A stretch of DNA of 64,000 nucleotides. Origin: Roseiarcus sp963813195 (GTDB taxonomy: Bacteria > Pseudomonadota > Alphaproteobacteria > Rhizobiales > Beijerinckiaceae). The DNA is taken from NCBI GenBank assembly GCA_963813195.1, contig CAWEYC010000041.1, positions 1-64,000 on the forward strand. Direction: 5' to 3'. Below, piece after piece: positions 18,121 to 26,860 of the stretch (positions are counted from its first letter, which is position 1; each line of letters starts with the position of its first letter). A program made the position numbers and the translations under genes. The notes beneath the pieces are model-generated. The model worked only from the letters and a program-made list of their open reading frames with translations, made no database searches and had not been told where the DNA came from.

Positions 18121-19625
18121 GCGGCGGGCGCGCGCTCTGCGGGCCGGCGGCTCGCCGCGGCGATCTCCGCAGCGGCGGAGCGGTAGCGGGCGTAAAGCCG
18201 ATCGTAGGCCGCGACATTCGCCGAGCGCGGTTCGTACCGACGTCCCGAGCGGGCTGCACGCTCGGCGATCGACAACAACGAGACGCCCCCCGCTGCGACC
18301 TGCGCCATCAGCGCCGCGCCAACCGCCGAAGCGTTCAAAGCCTCGAGTTGCACAATCGGTCGACCGAGGACATCTGCGATGATCTGGCACCAAACCGGCA
18401 CGCGGGCGCCGCCCTCCGCGACGTTCACCACGCCGATCGTCGCGCCCAGCTCTTCAAACACGCTCACGCAGTCGCGCACATTGAAGGCGACGCCTTCCAT
18501 CACCGCTCGCATCATGTCGGGCGCGCCATTGGCCGAGGAGAGGCCGCGAAACTCCGCCCTTGCGTCCGGCGCCGCATAGGGGGTCGCGACGCCTTCGAGG
18601 AACGGAATGAACGACACGCCGCGCGCTCCGGGCGGCACGTCTTCGCAGCTTCGCGTCAACGCCTCGAAAGAAACGGGGTCGGCGGATTGCCATGAGAGCA
18701 CGCGATGAAACCAACTCGCGCAAAGGCCCCCGCTCATGACGAGACCGAGCCAGATCGTCCGGCTCGGCTCTGCATGAGCGATCGGCCACAAGCCCGGGCG
18801 CGGGTGTCCGGCCGGACAGCCGTCGGCCGAGAGCACGACATGGCCCGCGGTGCCCAAGGTGATCCCGACGACGTTCGGCCCCACGACGCCACAACCGATC
18901 GCAAGGGCCGCGACATCGCCGCCGCCCGGCGCCACCGGCAGACCGGGCGGCAGGCCTGTTTCGGCGCCCGCTCGCGCAGTTACGCGGCCGACGATCTCGC
19001 AAGAAGGTCGGATAGGCGGCAGCAGGTCGGGATCGGCTCCTGCCGCGCGGCAAAGATCCTCGATCCAAGTTCGGCTGCGAATGTCCATCAGGCCGGTGGC
19101 CGAGGCGTCGGACGGATCAGTCGCCACGACGCCCGTGAGTTTGAACAGAATGTAGTCCTTGACGAACAATAGATGCGCCGCGCCGGTCAGGCGCTCAGAC
19201 TCGCGCCGCGCGATCCAGGCGAGCTTCGCCAGAACGGCGATGGGGCTTATTTCGGTCCCGACTTTTGCGCGCACGACATCGCCAACTGCGTTGGCGAGCG
19301 CTTCGGCCTCAGCGCCGGCTCGTGTATCCAGCCAAATGAGCGCCGGTCCCAAAGCCTCGCCCTCGCGGTCAATCAGCACGAGACCGTTGAGCTGTCCCGA
19401 GAGCCCCACGGCCTCGAGCGAAACGCCGGAGAGCCGTCCGACGATCTCGTGCGTTGCCGCAGCGACCGCCCCCCACCAATCCCGCGGCGATTGCTCGACA
19501 TGGCCTGGCGCCGGCATCGATGTGGATAGCGGTCGGCTGGACTCGGCCAAGATCGTTCCGTCCTTCGCGACCGCCGCGACCTTGACCGAGGATGTGCCGA
19601 CATCGATGCCGAGCGTGGCGCGCAT
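18117..19625 (-). CDS. FGGY-family carbohydrate kinase (locus A, kinase 2)
   Basis: 502 residues. ATLGIDVGTSSVKVAAVAKDG is the ATP-binding start (quoted here as GIDVGTSSVKVAAV). GLSGQLNGLVLID and LIWLDTRAG are the sugar-site region, PGGGDVAALAIGCG holds the catalytic Asp, and AEGGARVPVWCQIIADVLG is the C-terminal nucleotide site. ATG at 19625 follows the phosphotriesterase-family stop by four bases. It is xylulokinase-like in layout, but the substrate is not predictable from sequence. It is clearly diverged from kinase 1 at 11285-12928, so the locus keeps two distinct kinases. Confidence 0.9.
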   Translation of the reverse strand: MRATLGIDVGTSSVKVAAVAKDGTILAESSRPLSTSMPAPGHVEQSPRDWWGAVAAATHEIVGRLSGVSLEAVGLSGQLNGLVLIDREGEALGPALIWLDTRAGAEAEALANAVGDVVRAKVGTEISPIAVLAKLAWIARRESERLTGAAHLLFVKDYILFKLTGVVATDPSDASATGLMDIRSRTWIEDLCRAAGADPDLLPPIRPSCEIVGRVTARAGAETGLPPGLPVAPGGGDVAALAIGCGVVGPNVVGITLGTAGHVVLSADGCPAGHPRPGLWPIAHAEPSRTIWLGLVMSGGLCASWFHRVLSWQSADPVSFEALTRSCEDVPPGARGVSFIPFLEGVATPYAAPDARAEFRGLSSANGAPDMMRAVMEGVAFNVRDCVSVFEELGATIGVVNVAEGGARVPVWCQIIADVLGRPIVQLEALNASAVGAALMAQVAAGGVSLLSIAERAARSGRRYEPRSANVAAYDRLYARYRSAAAEIAAASRRPAERAPAA

Positions 19626-19629
19626 GAGC

Positions 19630-20556
19630 TCAGGGCTCGCCCACGAAGAAGCGCCGAGGATTGTCCACGAACAACATCTCAAGCTCGCTCTCGGCGAAGC
19701 CGCCTTTCCGCAACCGGTCGCGGAACGACGTCAGAACATAGTCGAGGCCCGGCCCACCGCCGTAGGAGCGCCAGTAGCTCGGTCGCCCCAGATCGTTGCC
19801 CATCAATATGCGGCGACCATGACCGCTGTCGATCATCGCCCTCAGAAGATCGACGCGGCGTTGTTCGGGGCCATATTTGGACTTGCCAAAACAATCACAG
19901 CCGACATAGGCGCCCGCGGCCGCAATACGTTGGTGTTCGGGGAGGTCAGGATTGCGATCCATATGGCTCAGTGCGATCCGGTGCGGTTCGACGCCGCCTT
20001 CGACCAGCGCGGCGACTTGCTCAAAGCCCATGGTGCCTGCGGTCGTGTGGGTGATGATCGGCCGGCCAGTCTCACGATGGGCCGCTGCCGCAACGCGAAC
20101 GAGCTTTTGCGCGATCGCGTTCATGTTGTTGTATTCCGTGCCGCATTTGATGATCCCAGCGCGAATGCCGGTCCCGTCGATGCCGTCGACAAGGTCGCGC
20201 ACCGTGTCGCGAACCATGTCGGCCTCAGCAACCGCGTGGGCCCAACGACCCATGTAGTAGGGTCGGTTGTAGCCTGCCGTCGCAATCACATGAACTTCGG
20301 GCACGCGATCGGCGATCTCGCGTATCTTGCGAATGTCGCGCCCGAAATCGACGGCGGTCAACTCGCAGAGCGTCCGGCCGCCAGCGCTGGCGAAAGACTT
20401 GAGCTCCTCGGCGGATTTTTCCACCGAATCGAGCGCGAAGTCAGGATCCTTCCCGTGCAGCCATTCGGGCGGCTGGACGTAGAGATGCTCGTGGTAGTCG
20501 GTGACGCCAAGCTCCTCCGCGCGCACAGGGCCATGCACCGTCATCACTTCACTCAT
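19630..20556 (-). CDS. Phosphotriesterase-family hydrolase 2
   Basis: 308 residues with PTE-superfamily metal ligands: HEH at 22-24 (DYHEHLYV), Lys in IIKCGTEYN, His in ITHTTAGTMG and LSHMDRNPD, and Asp in GNDLGRPSY. ATG at 20556 has AGGAG about 7 bases upstream and overlaps the preceding creatininase-family stop as TGATG. The pair creatininase/PTE occurs twice in this locus, here in the order creatininase-PTE-kinase and at 12.9-14.7 kb in the order PTE-creatininase with the kinase convergent. It probably acts on the same type of substrate as its paralogue but on a different sugar or stereoisomer. Confidence 0.85.
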   Translation of the reverse strand: MSEVMTVHGPVRAEELGVTDYHEHLYVQPPEWLHGKDPDFALDSVEKSAEELKSFASAGGRTLCELTAVDFGRDIRKIREIADRVPEVHVIATAGYNRPYYMGRWAHAVAEADMVRDTVRDLVDGIDGTGIRAGIIKCGTEYNNMNAIAQKLVRVAAAAHRETGRPIITHTTAGTMGFEQVAALVEGGVEPHRIALSHMDRNPDLPEHQRIAAAGAYVGCDCFGKSKYGPEQRRVDLLRAMIDSGHGRRILMGNDLGRPSYWRSYGGGPGLDYVLTSFRDRLRKGGFAESELEMLFVDNPRRFFVGEP

Positions 20557-21344
20557 CAATTTTCTCCTAATACCAAACCTCGTCGCGCCAAATATTCGAG
20601 CCAGAGACTCGCCGATCGGTCGGCGGCAAGGTCGATCCACTCGCGTCCCTTCTCCGGCGTCGCGCGCGTCGGATCGCCGAACACGCCGCTGCCCATCAAA
20701 TCGCCGATGGAGAGCTCGGAACTTCCGTATTCCCGGGGCGTAGGGGGATAGTCAGGGGCGGCGAGATCCATTCGAACGAGATCCGGGGCGATGGCGAGCA
20801 TCAACGAGGTCTCGATCTCCTCGGCATGAAGGTCGTTGTGCCATTTCTCACTGTCCGCGGCGGCGGCCATCTCCGAAAGACCACTGTACATGCCGTAGAG
20901 CACGTGGACGCCGAGCTTGCCGTGTATGAGCTCGCGCACGGCGTGCTTGATCGGCTGCGGATTCGAGCCGTGTCCAGAGATGACATAGACGGCCTTGACG
21001 CCCCAGCTCTCCAGGCTTTCCACGACATCGCGAACAACCCGCATATAGGTGTCGAAAGCGAGCGTTAGCGTTCCCGGAATTTCGCGCCAGGCCCAGGCGT
21101 AGCCCAACGGCAGCGCCGGCAAGACAAGCCCGGCGCTACGGCGCGCGGTTTCGAGGGCGATACGCTCAGCAATCAACGTGTCGGTTGCAAGCGGCAGATG
21201 CGGACCGTGCTGTTCAGTGGAGCCTACCGGCAGGATGGCCACCGGGGTCTCGCTCACAAAGGCGCGGATCTCGGGCAAGCGCGCGCTCCCTGCTTCGAGA
21301 TAGCCGCGAGAAAATGGCGTCTTCTGAGGCGCAGCTAGCATCAT
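20556..21344 (-). CDS. Creatininase-family amidohydrolase 2
   Basis: 262 residues. Family motifs are GSTEQHGPHLPLATDT (E-Q-H...D ligands), ISGHGSN with the central His, and HAEEIETSLM. Two ATG codons at 21344 and 21341 open the frame. The second has the better spacing from a GGGG stretch. It is the first gene of the leftward operon 21.3 to 13.7 kb and diverges from the solute-binding protein gene at 21478. The intervening 130 bases hold a palindrome (21406-21425) expected to bind the GntR regulator. Its sequence is closer to the classical creatininase subfamily than that of its paralogue. Confidence 0.85.
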   Translation of the reverse strand: MMLAAPQKTPFSRGYLEAGSARLPEIRAFVSETPVAILPVGSTEQHGPHLPLATDTLIAERIALETARRSAGLVLPALPLGYAWAWREIPGTLTLAFDTYMRVVRDVVESLESWGVKAVYVISGHGSNPQPIKHAVRELIHGKLGVHVLYGMYSGLSEMAAAADSEKWHNDLHAEEIETSLMLAIAPDLVRMDLAAPDYPPTPREYGSSELSIGDLMGSGVFGDPTRATPEKGREWIDLAADRSASLWLEYLARRGLVLGEN

Positions 21345-21405
21345 ACCCCGATGTCGTCCTTTGTCGGCGCCCGGTTGTGACCCCGGACGAATGAGATTCT
21401 GCCAC

Positions 21406-21425
21406 TTGACTAGTCCACTGGTCAA
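21406..21425. promoter_or_regulatory. Palindromic operator candidate (GntR/HutC type)
   Basis: TTGACTAGT-CC-ACTGGTCAA is a 20-base near-palindrome (16 of 20 positions symmetric) lying between the divergent creatininase-family and solute-binding protein genes. The ACT[AG]GT...AC[CT]AGT halves resemble sites of HutC/UTRA GntR regulators (for example ACTGGTCTAGACCAGT). The matching regulator is encoded at 22610-23461. Confidence 0.5.
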
Positions 21426-21477
21426 CTGGTTATTTGGACAGGTCGCGGAACGGCGCGATAGGGAGTGGAGAGCAAGG

Positions 21478-22479
21478 ATGAGATGGATCAGATTGGCGGC
21501 CGGGCTGCTCGGGATTGGCCTCGGCCTGTCGGCGGCGTCCGCGGCCGAACCTCACAAGCCCATCATCGGTTATGACATTTTCTTTGCCGGCAACACGTGG
21601 TCCGTCCAGCTCAACAAGGAGTTTTCGGCCGAAGCCGAGCGCCAGAAGGACCGGATCGCCTCAGTCGTCACCACCGAGAGCCAGGCGCAATTGCAAAAGC
21701 AGATCGCCAATATTGAGGACATGATCACCCGCAAGGTCGACGCTGTGATCCTCACGCCTGCCTCGCCGACCGCGCTGATCCCCGTGCTCAAGAAGGCTCG
21801 CGCCGCCGGCGTCAAAGTCATCCTGCTCGGCGCCACGATCAAGAGTCAGGACTACGACGCCCTCGTCACGGTCGACGACAAGGATTTCGGGCGCGTCGGC
21901 GCGGAATGGCTCGCCAAAAAGCTTGGCGGCAAGGGGGCCATCATCGCTCTCAACGGCATCGCCGGCCTGTCGGTGAACGACGATCGGTGGAGCGGCGCCA
22001 AGGAAGTCTTCGACAAGACGAACATCAAAGTCGTGGGCGCTGCTAACGCGGATTGGGACTACGCCAAGGCCAAGGTCGCCGTGGGCAACCTGCTGGCCGC
22101 TCATCCGGAGATCGACGGCGTGTGGAGCCAGGGCGGCGCCATGACGCTGGGCGCGATCGACGCCTTCACGGCCGCCAACCGTAAGCTCGTTCCCATGACC
22201 GGCGAAGACAACAATGGCTTCCTCAAGCGCTGGAAAGCCCTCGAGGATCACGGCTTCGAAGCGATCGGCGTTTCCAAGCCGACCTGGCTAGGCTCCGAAG
22301 CGCTGCTGGTCGCCCTTGACCTCACGCAAGGCAGGCCGACCGCAAAGGATCACGTTTTCGCGCCGCCGGTGACGACGAACGCCGACATCGACAAACACGT
22401 CCGTCTCGATCTGTCCGACAGCTATTGGACAAACTCGCGTCTCTCCGATGCGGACGCGAAGGCTTTGTTTGCAGAGTGA
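21478..22479 (+). CDS. Periplasmic sugar-binding protein (Peripla_BP_4)
   Basis: 333 residues. ATG at 21478 follows GGAGTGGAG. A signal peptide (MRWIRLAAGLLGIGLGLSAA, cleavage near ASAA-EP) precedes a RbsB-type domain: IIGYDIFFAGNTWSVQLNKE, AQLQKQIANIEDMITRKVDA, VILTPASPTALIPVLKKARAAG (quoted in part), VGAEWLAKKLGGKG and GVWSQGGAM. It would deliver the substrate to the importer encoded at 14.7-18.1 kb. It is transcribed away from the rest of the operon, next to the regulator gene. A substrate is not deducible, but the family binds pentoses, hexoses and polyols. Confidence 0.9.
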   Translation: MRWIRLAAGLLGIGLGLSAASAAEPHKPIIGYDIFFAGNTWSVQLNKEFSAEAERQKDRIASVVTTESQAQLQKQIANIEDMITRKVDAVILTPASPTALIPVLKKARAAGVKVILLGATIKSQDYDALVTVDDKDFGRVGAEWLAKKLGGKGAIIALNGIAGLSVNDDRWSGAKEVFDKTNIKVVGAANADWDYAKAKVAVGNLLAAHPEIDGVWSQGGAMTLGAIDAFTAANRKLVPMTGEDNNGFLKRWKALEDHGFEAIGVSKPTWLGSEALLVALDLTQGRPTAKDHVFAPPVTTNADIDKHVRLDLSDSYWTNSRLSDADAKALFAE

Positions 22480-22609
22480 CGCCTGCGCAACGACCAAGGA
22501 ACGCGCTCGTCACAGCTGCGCTTGCGTAGGGCGGCTCGTTCATGGTTGGGAAGAGCAGGACGACACAGCCATCCCGGGCATCACGGGACCGGCGCGCGAA
22601 CGGAGCAAA

Positions 22610-23461
22610 TTGAAGTTGAACGCGCAAGCCAATCGTTCGCACGGCCCAGCCACCGAAGGGGGGCAGCCCAGCGGCGACAGCCGCCTGCCTCGCTATATCC
22701 AGATCCGCGATTGGTTGCTCGCCCGGATACTCACGCGCTATTACGAAGACAAGATCGAAAGCGAAGCTGCGATCGCTGAAGTCTGGTCTGTTAGCCGCGG
22801 CACCGTCCAGCAAGCTGTCGATCTTCTCGTGCGCATGGGGGTCCTCGAGCGGCGCCAAGGCAGCGGCACCTACATCAACGCGGAGCGCCGCGATCGCCTC
22901 TATCCTGAAATTCCGTCCTTCACCCACGACTTGAGGCGCGCGAAACTGAAGCCGACCTCTCGCATTCTGTCGGTCGACGAGGAAGAGGCGGATAAGGACG
23001 TCGCTGCCGCGCTCGAGTTGCCGCCCGGCGCCCTTGTCGTCAAACTGCAGCGGCTGATCGAGACAAGGCGCCATCCTTTCGCCGTGATGACGACTGCCCT
23101 CCCGCGCAAGCGCTTCGAGCCCGCGATGTTCAAGAACATACGCGGCTCCCTCTACGCGCTGCTGCGCGATGTCAATCGCTGCACGCCATGCAAGGTCCGC
23201 GATACGATTCAGCCGGTCAACGCCGACGCGGCCGTCGCCGCTCTGCTCGGCGTAGACGTTGGAACAGCGCTCTTTCGAAGCGAGCGCGTCGGCTGGGATC
23301 AAAACGGCGAGGCCTTCGAATACACCCGCGCCCACGCTCACGCCGCGGATTTGCCGCTTTGCATTGAGATCGAAAGGGGCGCCCCCTCTCCGGGCGAAAA
23401 TGAAGGGAACGGGCCGCAGTGGCGGTATAGCGTTCATTTCGGAAATCTGGGCGACGGTTGA
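22610..23461 (+). CDS. GntR-family regulator with UTRA domain
   Basis: The product has an N-terminal GntR winged helix (YIQIRDWLLARIL ... AIAEVWSVSRGTVQQAVDLL, RRQGSGTYI) and a C-terminal UTRA ligand domain (KLQRLIETRRHPFAVMTTAL, ALLGVDVGTALFRSERVG), like HutC, NagR and PhnF. No ATG fits. TTG at 22610 has GGAG four bases upstream and gives 283 residues, while a longer frame could start at 22448 inside the solute-binding gene. It probably represses locus A in response to a pathway intermediate, through the palindrome at 21406-21425. Confidence 0.8.
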   Translation: MKLNAQANRSHGPATEGGQPSGDSRLPRYIQIRDWLLARILTRYYEDKIESEAAIAEVWSVSRGTVQQAVDLLVRMGVLERRQGSGTYINAERRDRLYPEIPSFTHDLRRAKLKPTSRILSVDEEEADKDVAAALELPPGALVVKLQRLIETRRHPFAVMTTALPRKRFEPAMFKNIRGSLYALLRDVNRCTPCKVRDTIQPVNADAAVAALLGVDVGTALFRSERVGWDQNGEAFEYTRAHAHAADLPLCIEIERGAPSPGENEGNGPQWRYSVHFGNLGDG

Positions 23462-23716
23462 AACGACCGAAGTGCGCCGCGGGTTAAGTGATATCAGACT
23501 GATCGCGTGTGTCGACCGCCCCAGATCGCGATAGTTGATTGGTCGTATTCCGCACTATTCAGGCCCCGGCGGCCCCTCCGATCTCGTGCTTCACGGCTTC
23601 CCGGTCTTCTGCCGGCGGACGACGGAGCTCTATTTAGGCGAGCCGCCGTCAGGGCCTTCTCAGAGTAACGGCAGGTCGTCTGCGCGTGGCGCAACACGCC
23701 CACCCTCAAGCGACAT
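23462..23716. other. Intergenic
   Basis: No gene or clear signal is recognised between the GntR gene and the IS6 remnant. Confidence 0.4.
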
Positions 23717-23843
23717 TTAAGCCGCGAGGGCGCGCCACTCGGCCAATGCGGCAGAGCGTCTCTGCTTGTAAACTTGGCGGGTGACGAGGTGACGAGATGG
23801 CGTTCCTGATTGAAATGGTTGTGGACCTGGGCATGAATTGAAC
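23717..23843 (-). pseudogene. IS6-family transposase, C-terminal remnant
   Basis: Minus-strand translation gives RLRSIHAQVHNHFNQERHLV and, after an apparent 8-base duplication (ACCTCGTC-like) that shifts the frame, RQVYKQRRSAALAEWRALAA with TAA at 23717-23719. This is the C-terminus of IS6/IS26-type or related DDE transposases. The rest of the gene is missing, cut at 23844 where the IS66 end begins. Confidence 0.6.
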
Positions 23844-23919
23844 GTAAGCGCTGTTTTGACCCCACCTTTTCCGAGGAATCGCGGACGGCGATATTCGGAG
23901 TGTTGAGGGGCTCCGACAC

Positions 23920-24357
23920 ATGTCGATTTCAGAGCATAAGCACGTGTCGGAGGGTGGCGCCGCTCCGGCGCGGCGGGTTGAGATTTTCACTGGCGCGGGG
24001 CGACGGCGCCGTTGGTCGGAGCAAGAGAAGGCGGCAATCGTCGCCGAGAGCTTCGAGGATGGCGTTCGGGCTTGCCATGTCGCGCGCCGCCACGGCCTGA
24101 CGCCGCAGCAATTGTTCACATGGCGTCGCGAGGCGCGGCGCAAAACAGGCTACGAGACCAATACGCCGCCTTTCGTGCCGGCGATTGTTGAGGAGCCGAG
24201 CGGCGCTGCGACGCACACGCTGCAAGCCAACAGCGACATCGCCGCGCGACCGCCGATCATCGAACTGGACATAGACGGGTCGAGCGTCTGGATTTGGCGT
24301 GGCGCGGACACGGCGATGGTGGCGGCGATCATCGGCGCATTGAAGGCTCGCACGTGA
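23920..24357 (+). CDS. tnpA: IS66 TnpA (IS66 Orf1-like accessory protein)
   Basis: 145 residues with a helix-turn-helix of the transposase_8/IS66 Orf1 type (RRRRWSEQEKAAIVAESFED, HVARRHGLTPQQLFTWRREA) and a C-terminal IELDIDGSSVWIWRGAD ... AAIIGALK block. The TGA stop at 24355-24357 overlaps the GTG start of tnpB (24354) as GTGA. The gene is intact. Confidence 0.85.
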   Translation: MSISEHKHVSEGGAAPARRVEIFTGAGRRRRWSEQEKAAIVAESFEDGVRACHVARRHGLTPQQLFTWRREARRKTGYETNTPPFVPAIVEEPSGAATHTLQANSDIAARPPIIELDIDGSSVWIWRGADTAMVAAIIGALKART

Positions 24358-24710
24358 TCGGCCCGACCGGCGCGGTGCGTGTGATGGTGGCGACCAAGCC
24401 GGTCGACTTCCGCAAGGGCGCGGAGGGGCTGGCGGCGCTGGTGCGCGAGGTCATGCAAGCCGATCCGTTCGACGGCGCGATTTACCTCTTTCGCGCCAAA
24501 CGCGCCGACCGGGTGAAGCTGGTGTTCTGGGACGGAACCGGCGTGTGCCTGTTCGCCAAACGGCTGGAGGACGGCGAGTTCCGTTGGCCGAAGATCGAGG
24601 ACGGCGTGATGCGCTTGTCGGCGGCGCAGCTGTCGGCGCTGCTCGAAGGGCTCGATTGGCGGCGGGTCCGCGCAGCGAAGGAGACGGCGGCGCCGACATC
24701 CGCGGGATGA
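24354..24710 (+). CDS. tnpB: IS66 TnpB (IS66 Orf2-like protein)
   Basis: 118 residues from GTG 24354. VRVMVATKPVDFRKGAEGLA, AIYLFRAKRADRVKLVFWDG, VCLFAKRLEDGEFRWP and LSAAQLSALLEGLDWRRV are the standard TnpB blocks (IS66 Orf2 family, Pfam TnpB_IS66). The protein is intact and of normal length. It is required with TnpA and TnpC for IS66 transposition, but TnpC is absent here. Confidence 0.9.
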   Translation: MIGPTGAVRVMVATKPVDFRKGAEGLAALVREVMQADPFDGAIYLFRAKRADRVKLVFWDGTGVCLFAKRLEDGEFRWPKIEDGVMRLSAAQLSALLEGLDWRRVRAAKETAAPTSAG

Positions 24711-24814
24711 GCTGCGACATAGTGACTCAGGGCGAGGAAAATCATCGCGAATCGGCGGAAAATACGGTCTTTTCGCGCTATGCCGCAGGCGGTCTGTGGT
24801 TCGGCGAGGGGTCC

Positions 24815-24890
24815 AAGCGCCGATCTGCACGGCAAGCTTTTGAAGTGATTGAAGCGGGAGGGGTCAATATTCGGATCCGATTCACACGCT
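24815..24890 (+). repeat. IS21-like terminal sequence (diverged copy)
   Basis: The block order GTCC.AGCGCCGAT, AAGCTTTTGAAGTGATTGAA and GGGAGGGGTCAATATTCGGA-TCCGATTCACAC parallels the segments at 8029-8140 and 50197-50308. It marks the junction between the truncated IS66 element and the sequence to the right. Confidence 0.45.
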
Positions 24891-25062
24891 CCCGCCGATC
24901 GGCGGTTTCTTCATCATGACGAAGCGCGCCCCTCCAGATGCCGCACAGCCGCTCGGCAACGATCCGCGCCATCATCTCGCCCGTGTCGAGCTTCCGTTTG
25001 CGGCCATCGAAGCGCAACGCGAAAGCGAGGGCGTCGACGAGGTCTTCGGAGGCGGCGGGCAT
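24882..25062 (-). pseudogene. Small IS-associated hypothetical gene, one extra base
   Basis: ATG at 25062 is preceded by GGAGAGAGG and opens MPAASEDLVDALAFALRFDG, RKRKLDTGEMMARIVAERL. The conserved-looking tail (RFVMMKKPPIGGSV, stop 24882-24884) is in the +1 frame. The 181 bases are one more than a multiple of three, so one extra base explains the break. The intact product would have 59 residues. Similar small ORFs are, from memory, found beside IS elements in rhizobia. Function is unknown. Confidence 0.4.
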
Positions 25063-25146
25063 TCCCCTCTCTCCGCACCAAAGGGCTCGACCACTGTGCA
25101 GTCGAGCCCAAGCGCTCTCAGTCGCTTCAGAAACGCCAGCGCCCAC

Positions 25147-26080
25147 TCATTGCAGCTCGCGGCGATATTGCGTCGGCGTCATTCCGGTCAGATTGTGAAA
25201 TACGGAAGTGAAGGCGCTCGTCTGTGCGAAGCCGAGCCGCATTTCGATTTCCGTCACAGAAACGTCCGGCTTGGCGGGGAGGGTTCTTTGCTTCCTCAAT
25301 CCGCCGCATAATCTGATAGCGGTGCGGCGGCACGCCGAACGAACGCCTGAAGGCGTGAGCGAAGTGGCAAGGGCTCAGCCGCACCAGCTTCGCCATCTCC
25401 GAAAGCACGTCGCGTCCGGAGAGATGTTCTGCAACACGGTGCTTGACCCGCTTTTTCTGCCAAACAGCGAGGCTCCCGCTTGTCTGAGCTTCGTCCGCAC
25501 GCCTGGCGCCGTTCAGCCGCACGAGTTCGTTGCAGAGGACGACGCTGAGCCTCCGCGTAGAGGTCGTTGGCCCAACGCCGTTCCTCGATTTGCCTCTTCA
25601 ATTTACACACCGTCTCCCACATGTCGGCGTCGAAGAAGGACAGCCGCGGCTCGAATTCCATGGCGTTCGAAGCGCAGTTCCGGACCGAGCAGCGCACAGC
25701 CCGGATCAATATAGAAATAGGTTGACGCGAGTGAGCATGCGCGGTTCCTGCCAGTCGCAATGACGGCTGTTCGCGGGGATGAAGGTGAGCTTGCCTCTCA
25801 GATCGTGCAGGTTCGATCGAAGGCCTTCGACCTGCGCCTCGCCGTCGTCGCGGGCCGCCTGCTCGTACGCTACCAGCAGATGGCGCGGCCCTCGGAAACC
25901 ATACTCGAATGGCCGAAGTTCGGTGATCCGCATAGTTTCCGCCTGCAGCCCCTCCCGCGTCGCCGTCTCGCGTTTGACGATATCGGACGGCGTGAAGGCG
26001 ACAGGCCAACCAGCGTTCACAACGGCGCTCGCGGAGCGCATGGGGAAGGTCCGCATAACCGAGCCCAAAAAACGCGCCGC
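25147..26080 (-). pseudogene. AraC-family regulator, multiply frameshifted
   Basis: Pieces in several minus-strand frames align in order. They are AVVNAGWPVAFTPSDIVKRE, TMRITELRPFEYGFRGPRHL, KLTFIPANSRHCDWQEPRML (cupin-like ligand domain), then FFDADMWETVCKLKRQIEER and WQKKRVKHRVAEHLSGRDVL, then the two AraC helix-turn-helix units (EMAKLVRLSPCHFAHAFRRS, FGVPPHRYQIMRRIEEAK; AQTSAFTSVFHNLTGMTPTQ), ending YRRELQ with TGA at 25147-25149. At least three frame changes occur. The start is uncertain, around 26060-26080. Confidence 0.65.
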
Positions 26081-26860
26081 GGACCTCACAGAAGCCGCCA
26101 GATTCCCAATAGGGCACATGGCGTGGTTCAATCCTCCGAAACGGGAGCTCGTCGAGGGAGCGCTATGATCTGATAGACGCGGAATGGAACGCGACTGAGC
26201 CGCATTCGCCCAATGAAATGTGCGGGGCGCCGTCCTCGTCCGACAGCGAAGCTGTTTAGTCCCAGCATTTGCGGTTCGGCCGCCCCGCGCTGCCTGGGGG
26301 CGAGCCGGGGATGATGCTTGTGGTCGCCGAGGCTCTTCCTCGCCAACCCCTACGTTTTGACCGGCCTTGGTCAATCGCGGCCCGAATCCGGCGAGAAACA
26401 GCGCCGCCGCGCCCCTTTCGACGGCCTCGGCCACTTCGCGCTCGAGCGTGCTGACCTGCAAATGGAGTTCCGCGGCGACCGCGGCCAGACCGGCCTCTCG
26501 GTTCAGGCAAGACAGCGGCGCAGCCGGATTCGGGGCCTGCGGTGGGGCGGCGTCGAGGGCGCCGCCGCGCTGCCCTGCGCAGCTATGGCCTATCTCACCC
26601 ACCGATTTCTCCCGGCGGGCGATCAACCGCGCCTTACTTCTCGACGGCGAACATAAGAGACTAACCTCCCTCTCTTCCTCCGCTTGAAAAAGGCGGACGC
26701 CGTCGGAGGGATGCAGATAAGCGATGAGCTGGCAGGAGCCATCGACGCGTTGAAAGCCGCCGATCTCCGCGACCACCCCGGTGAGAGCAACGCCGCGCAA
26801 CGATTGAAGGGCTTCTACGATGAACGGCTTTAGGGGCGCCCAGATGGTTCGACGCCACGT
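26081..26860. other. Unassigned region with minus-strand coding character
   Basis: Minus-strand frames between 26256 and 26800 read like protein (for example LTGVVAEIGGFQRVDGSCQL, IAYLHPSDGVRLFQ and STLEREVAEAVERGAAALFL), but the pieces change frame and I do not recognise the family. This is probably a decayed gene downstream of the asparaginase. Confidence 0.35.

Larger units (their letters stand above)
23844..24830 (+). mobile_element. IS66-family element, 3' part (tnpC) deleted
   Basis: The left end starts GTAAGCG (23844-23850), the typical IS66 terminus, and is followed by tnpA and tnpB with their usual overlap. The segment after tnpB (24711-24800) looks like the tnpB-tnpC spacer, but no tnpC transposase follows. 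Sequence switches at about 24815-24830 to an IS21-like end. The element cannot move on its own. Confidence 0.7.
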
